This document shows, in pieces, positions 46,233-48,490 of a stretch of DNA of 48,490 nt; within the stretch, counting starts at the first letter, position 1, and the number at the start of each line of letters is the position of its first letter. The position numbers and the translations under genes are program-made. The notes beneath the pieces are model-generated. The model did no database searches and was not told the origin of the DNA. It worked only from the letters and a program-made list of their open reading frames with translations. Location: contig SBHC01000024.1 of the NCBI GenBank assembly GCA_006226375.1, positions 1 to 48,490 on the forward strand. Direction: 5' to 3'. This DNA is from Deltaproteobacteria bacterium (lineage in GTDB: Bacteria > Myxococcota_C > UBA6777).

Positions 46233-46281
46233 AAGGTAGATACACTACCGTGAACCTTGTTCAAAAAATCTACCTTTTTTT
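46233..46281 (+). terminator. Long-loop terminator candidate after the dehydrogenase gene
   Basis: AAGGTAGAT (46233-46241) pairs perfectly with ATCTACCTT (46268-46276), followed by five more T. The loop is 26 bases and contains CTACC (46245-46249), which can pair with GGTAG (46235-46239) instead, giving a short competing hairpin. Confidence 0.5.
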
Positions 46282-46292
46282 CGCCTTAAGTA

Positions 46293-46301
46293 TGCTATAC
46301 T
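46293..46301 (+). promoter_or_regulatory. Extended -10 promoter of the last lipoprotein gene
   Basis: TGCTATACT contains TATACT (five of six -10 bases) with the TG extension. No -35 match is present, which is acceptable for an extended -10. The leader to ATG 46341 would be about 33 bases and carries GGAGG. Confidence 0.5.
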
Positions 46302-46340
46302 AGGACACCTTTTGTATTGGGTTTCTCATTGGAGGTTTCA

Positions 46341-48490
46341 ATGAAAGTTTCTTTTCGTACTTTAAGTGTACTCGGCTTGCTTTGGATACTCGCCTTTGGT
46401 TTCACCTGGAGTTGTGGTCCAGACACAACACTTCCAGGCCAAGATGGAACCACCACATCAGATTCGGGTGGAACACAAGAGCCAACAACAAAGCAAGAAG
46501 CGAGCACGGAAGAACCTGTGACAGGCCAGGACGATACGACAAAAGAAAAGACGCCTGGCCCTGAACCCACAGGCAAAGAATCCTCCAATGAACCTTCTTC
46601 TTCTGAAGAGCCTACTTCAACCGATGAAGCTCGCTCGGAAGAGACACAAGAAACATCAACGCCTGACGCTTCCTCTGCCGATGAAACCTCCCAAGAGTCA
46701 GAACCAGAGGCTGGGGTCGAAAAGGAAGCAGAGAAGCAACCCTCCTTGTGTGAGACCAAGAGTGGATACTGTGAAACCAGCACAGGCTCTTGCAAAGCAG
46801 GCTACCAAGACGCAGGCGACCCCATGGGTTGCCCAGGTGGTCAGTCTGCCTTGTGCTGCCTGCCAGCCACTCCTCCCCCAACCTGTACATCCAACGGTGG
46901 AACCTGTCACGTAGCAGCCAAAGGTTGCCCCAGCGGCTCTGTGGAAGACCAAGCCTCCACATGCGCAAGCTCCACAGAGATTTGCTGCGTACCCAGCAAC
47001 CTGACAAAATGCCAATCCGACGCCGACTGCAAACCCCAATGTTCTGGGTCTGGCGTTTGTACACAAACCACATTCAAGTGTGTCAGTAACGTTTGCCAGT
47101 CTGACAGCAAAATCAATCAACCCAACGCCAAGTGCGACTCAACCACAGGAAAGTGTGTCCCTCTGACACCGGCCTGTAAGGTGGACTGTGACTGCACGCA
47201 AGGCATGGCCTGTGTTGTCACCAACGGAGTCGGCACCTGTGTGACAGGCAAGCAGCCTGTGTACTGCTGCAGCAAAGCAGGCTGTCCGTTGGGCTCGTCC
47301 TGCACCGACACAAGCGGCAAAGCCGGAACCTGCCCCCAACCGCTCACAGACTGCACCAACAAAAATGGCTACTGCACTCCCCAAAACACAGCCTGCAAAA
47401 CCGGCTACCAGCTCGACACCAAGGTATCGTGTGGCGCGGTCCGTTCGCTGCTTTGTTGTATGCCGGTGGTCAACAAGTGCCTCACGGTCAAATGCTCGGG
47501 TCCAACGTGCTCCGTTTCATCGAGCGGCTCGTGTGACCTCGTCACGTACACCTGCAACCCCTCCACAGGGAACTGCGACAAAAGTACGCAATCGACCGCG
47601 CTGTCGTGCAAAATGAGCGGAACGTCCTGCGAGCAAAGCACCCCAGCTTGTGCCAACAACCAGTGCTCCTCGAAGACCACCACAACAGCACAATCTTGCA
47701 AGATGAACGGCACCTCCTGTGAGCAAACAACCCCAGCTTGCGCGAACAATCGATGCGCAACAACCACCAAGACCACTCCGTTGTCGTGCAAAATGAGCGG
47801 GACCTCCTGCATCCAGAACACTCCAGGATGCGCGAACAACCAATGCTCCTCAAAGGCGACGACCACTGCACAATCTTGCAAGATGGATGGAACAACCTGT
47901 GAACAAACCACCCCGGCTTGTTCCAACAACCAGTGCTCTACCAGCATCAAAAAGTTTGCGCCTTCTTGTGCAATGAATGGAACCTCCTGTGTTCAAACCG
48001 GCTCTGCTTGTTCCAACGATGAATGCACATCAAAAACCCAAACGGTCAAGGTAAAGTGTGTGCAGGTCGGCACCTCCTGTGTCGAAACGACCCCCAAATG
48101 TAGCAACAACCAATGCTCGGTCAGTTCCAACACATACCAAAACCGCAAGTGCACCAACGGACAATGCGTTGCACCCTCTTGCAACGTTGACTGTGACTGC
48201 AGCCAAGGAATGCAGTGTTCCAATGGAACCTGTGTGACAGGCAAGCAACCTGTGTACTGTTGCAGCAAGTCAGGTTGCCCCTATGGCTCGGTCTGTACCG
48301 ACACCAGCGGAAAAGCCGGAACATGCCCGCTGCCGCCCAACGACTGCACCAACAAAGGCGGTTACTGCCAGACCCAAGGCGGAACCTGCAAGACCGGTTA
48401 CAAGCTCGACACCGGCATCTCTTGTGGCTCCATCCGCTCCTTGCAGTGTTGCGCTCCTGTCATCGACAAGTGCGCGAACGTCAAATGTGC
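46341..48490 (+). CDS. Large Cys-rich lipoprotein, 3' partial
   Basis: The frame runs from ATG 46341 to the window end without a stop, 716 codons. GGAGG stands six bases upstream. A hydrophobic segment ends in T-W-S-C (Cys25), a possible lipobox, then about 100 residues of Thr/Ser/Glu/Pro linker (T-K-E-K-T-P-G-P-E-P), then a Cys-rich region. Within it are a module of about 100 residues present twice (47175-47480 and 48180-48473; shared V-T-G-K-Q-P-V-Y-C-C-S-K) and six 30-residue repeats (S-C-K-M-x-G-T-S-C-E-Q-T-T-P-A-C-A-N-N-x-C). Surface-anchored; function unknown. Whether it ends in a VWA or PilY1-like part, as the gene at the window start does, lies outside what can be seen. Confidence 0.85.
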   Translation, partial: MKVSFRTLSVLGLLWILAFGFTWSCGPDTTLPGQDGTTTSDSGGTQEPTTKQEASTEEPVTGQDDTTKEKTPGPEPTGKESSNEPSSSEEPTSTDEARSEETQETSTPDASSADETSQESEPEAGVEKEAEKQPSLCETKSGYCETSTGSCKAGYQDAGDPMGCPGGQSALCCLPATPPPTCTSNGGTCHVAAKGCPSGSVEDQASTCASSTEICCVPSNLTKCQSDADCKPQCSGSGVCTQTTFKCVSNVCQSDSKINQPNAKCDSTTGKCVPLTPACKVDCDCTQGMACVVTNGVGTCVTGKQPVYCCSKAGCPLGSSCTDTSGKAGTCPQPLTDCTNKNGYCTPQNTACKTGYQLDTKVSCGAVRSLLCCMPVVNKCLTVKCSGPTCSVSSSGSCDLVTYTCNPSTGNCDKSTQSTALSCKMSGTSCEQSTPACANNQCSSKTTTTAQSCKMNGTSCEQTTPACANNRCATTTKTTPLSCKMSGTSCIQNTPGCANNQCSSKATTTAQSCKMDGTTCEQTTPACSNNQCSTSIKKFAPSCAMNGTSCVQTGSACSNDECTSKTQTVKVKCVQVGTSCVETTPKCSNNQCSVSSNTYQNRKCTNGQCVAPSCNVDCDCSQGMQCSNGTCVTGKQPVYCCSKSGCPYGSVCTDTSGKAGTCPLPPNDCTNKGGYCQTQGGTCKTGYKLDTGISCGSIRSLQCCAPVIDKCANVKC
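47175..47480 (+). repeat. Duplicated 100-residue Cys-rich module, copy 1
   Basis: Runs from C-K-V-D-C-D-C to V-N-K-C. Same order of cysteines as copy 2 and long identical stretches such as T-D-T-S-G-K-A-G-T-C-P. Copy 1 is four residues longer. Confidence 0.85.
47604..48143 (+). repeat. Six 90-base tandem repeats
   Basis: Units start at 47604, 47694, 47784, 47874, 47964 and 48054, exactly 90 bases apart, each S-C-K-M-x-G-T-S-C-E-Q-T-T-P. Units 1-4 are close to each other, and alternate units (1 and 3; 2 and 4) share more, so the array may have grown by duplication of a pair. Units 5 and 6 are diverged. Confidence 0.9.
48180..48473 (+). repeat. Duplicated 100-residue Cys-rich module, copy 2
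   Basis: Runs from C-N-V-D-C-D-C to I-D-K-C, matching copy 1 through most of its length. With the 30-residue array between them, the gene has an A-B-A domain order in the visible part. Confidence 0.85.

Noticed and set aside
46295-46795. Ser/Val-rich open frame on the minus strand
   Set aside because: It lies opposite the Thr/Ser/Glu linker of the lipoprotein gene, which has promoter, ribosome site and signal peptide on the + strand.

Overview
The window looks like chromosomal DNA from a Myxococcota-like (former deltaproteobacterial) bacterium. The support is indirect: many very long secreted lipoproteins built from cysteine-rich tandem modules, a PilY1-like protein with a D-G-L-D-N-D-C-D-G motif, a Pkn-type Ser/Thr kinase, PBS-lyase HEAT repeats and SBBP-type propeller repeats. 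No rRNA, tRNA, phage, insertion sequence or CRISPR array is visible, so the genus cannot be named.

Layout. 1-5731 (+): 3' part of a VWA/PilY1-like pilus-tip-type protein, then a secreted protein with one C-N-G-C-H haem-type motif. 5760-9991 (-): a propeller-repeat lipoprotein and a CPA-type cation/proton antiporter. 10233-13720 (+): a SAM methyltransferase paired with an unknown protein, a glycine-rich collagen-like protein and a small unknown protein. The divergent gap before this block holds a perfect FNR-type palindrome. 13779-21632 (-): a 1324-residue lipoprotein with 28 eight-cysteine repeats and a C-terminal cytochrome-c-like domain, then a parallel beta-helix lipoprotein. 22110-24563 (+): a methionine pair, MetA-family acyltransferase and MetY. 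24680-31795: a membrane HEAT-repeat protein (-), a glycerophosphodiester phosphodiesterase (+), a Ser/Thr kinase (+) and an M28 membrane peptidase (-). 31932-40499 (-): a tightly packed three-gene operon of lipoproteins made of a different, four-cysteine module (nearly 60 copies), with a good sigma70 promoter. 40792-46185: a universal stress protein (+), a 12-repeat eight-cysteine lipoprotein with a glycine-rich end (-), a small membrane protein (-) and an aspartate-dehydrogenase-like enzyme (+). 46341-48490 (+): another large cysteine-rich lipoprotein that runs off the end of the window.

The common theme is the cell surface. At least eight genes encode exported, disulfide-capable proteins, and two of these genes or their neighbours carry CxxCH motifs. 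Metabolic genes (metA-metY, aspartate dehydrogenase) and signalling genes (kinase, stress protein) lie between them and show no obvious link. The most unusual objects are the 28-repeat cysteine-rich stalk ending in a haem-type domain and the three-gene four-cysteine-module operon; neither has a function I can name from sequence.
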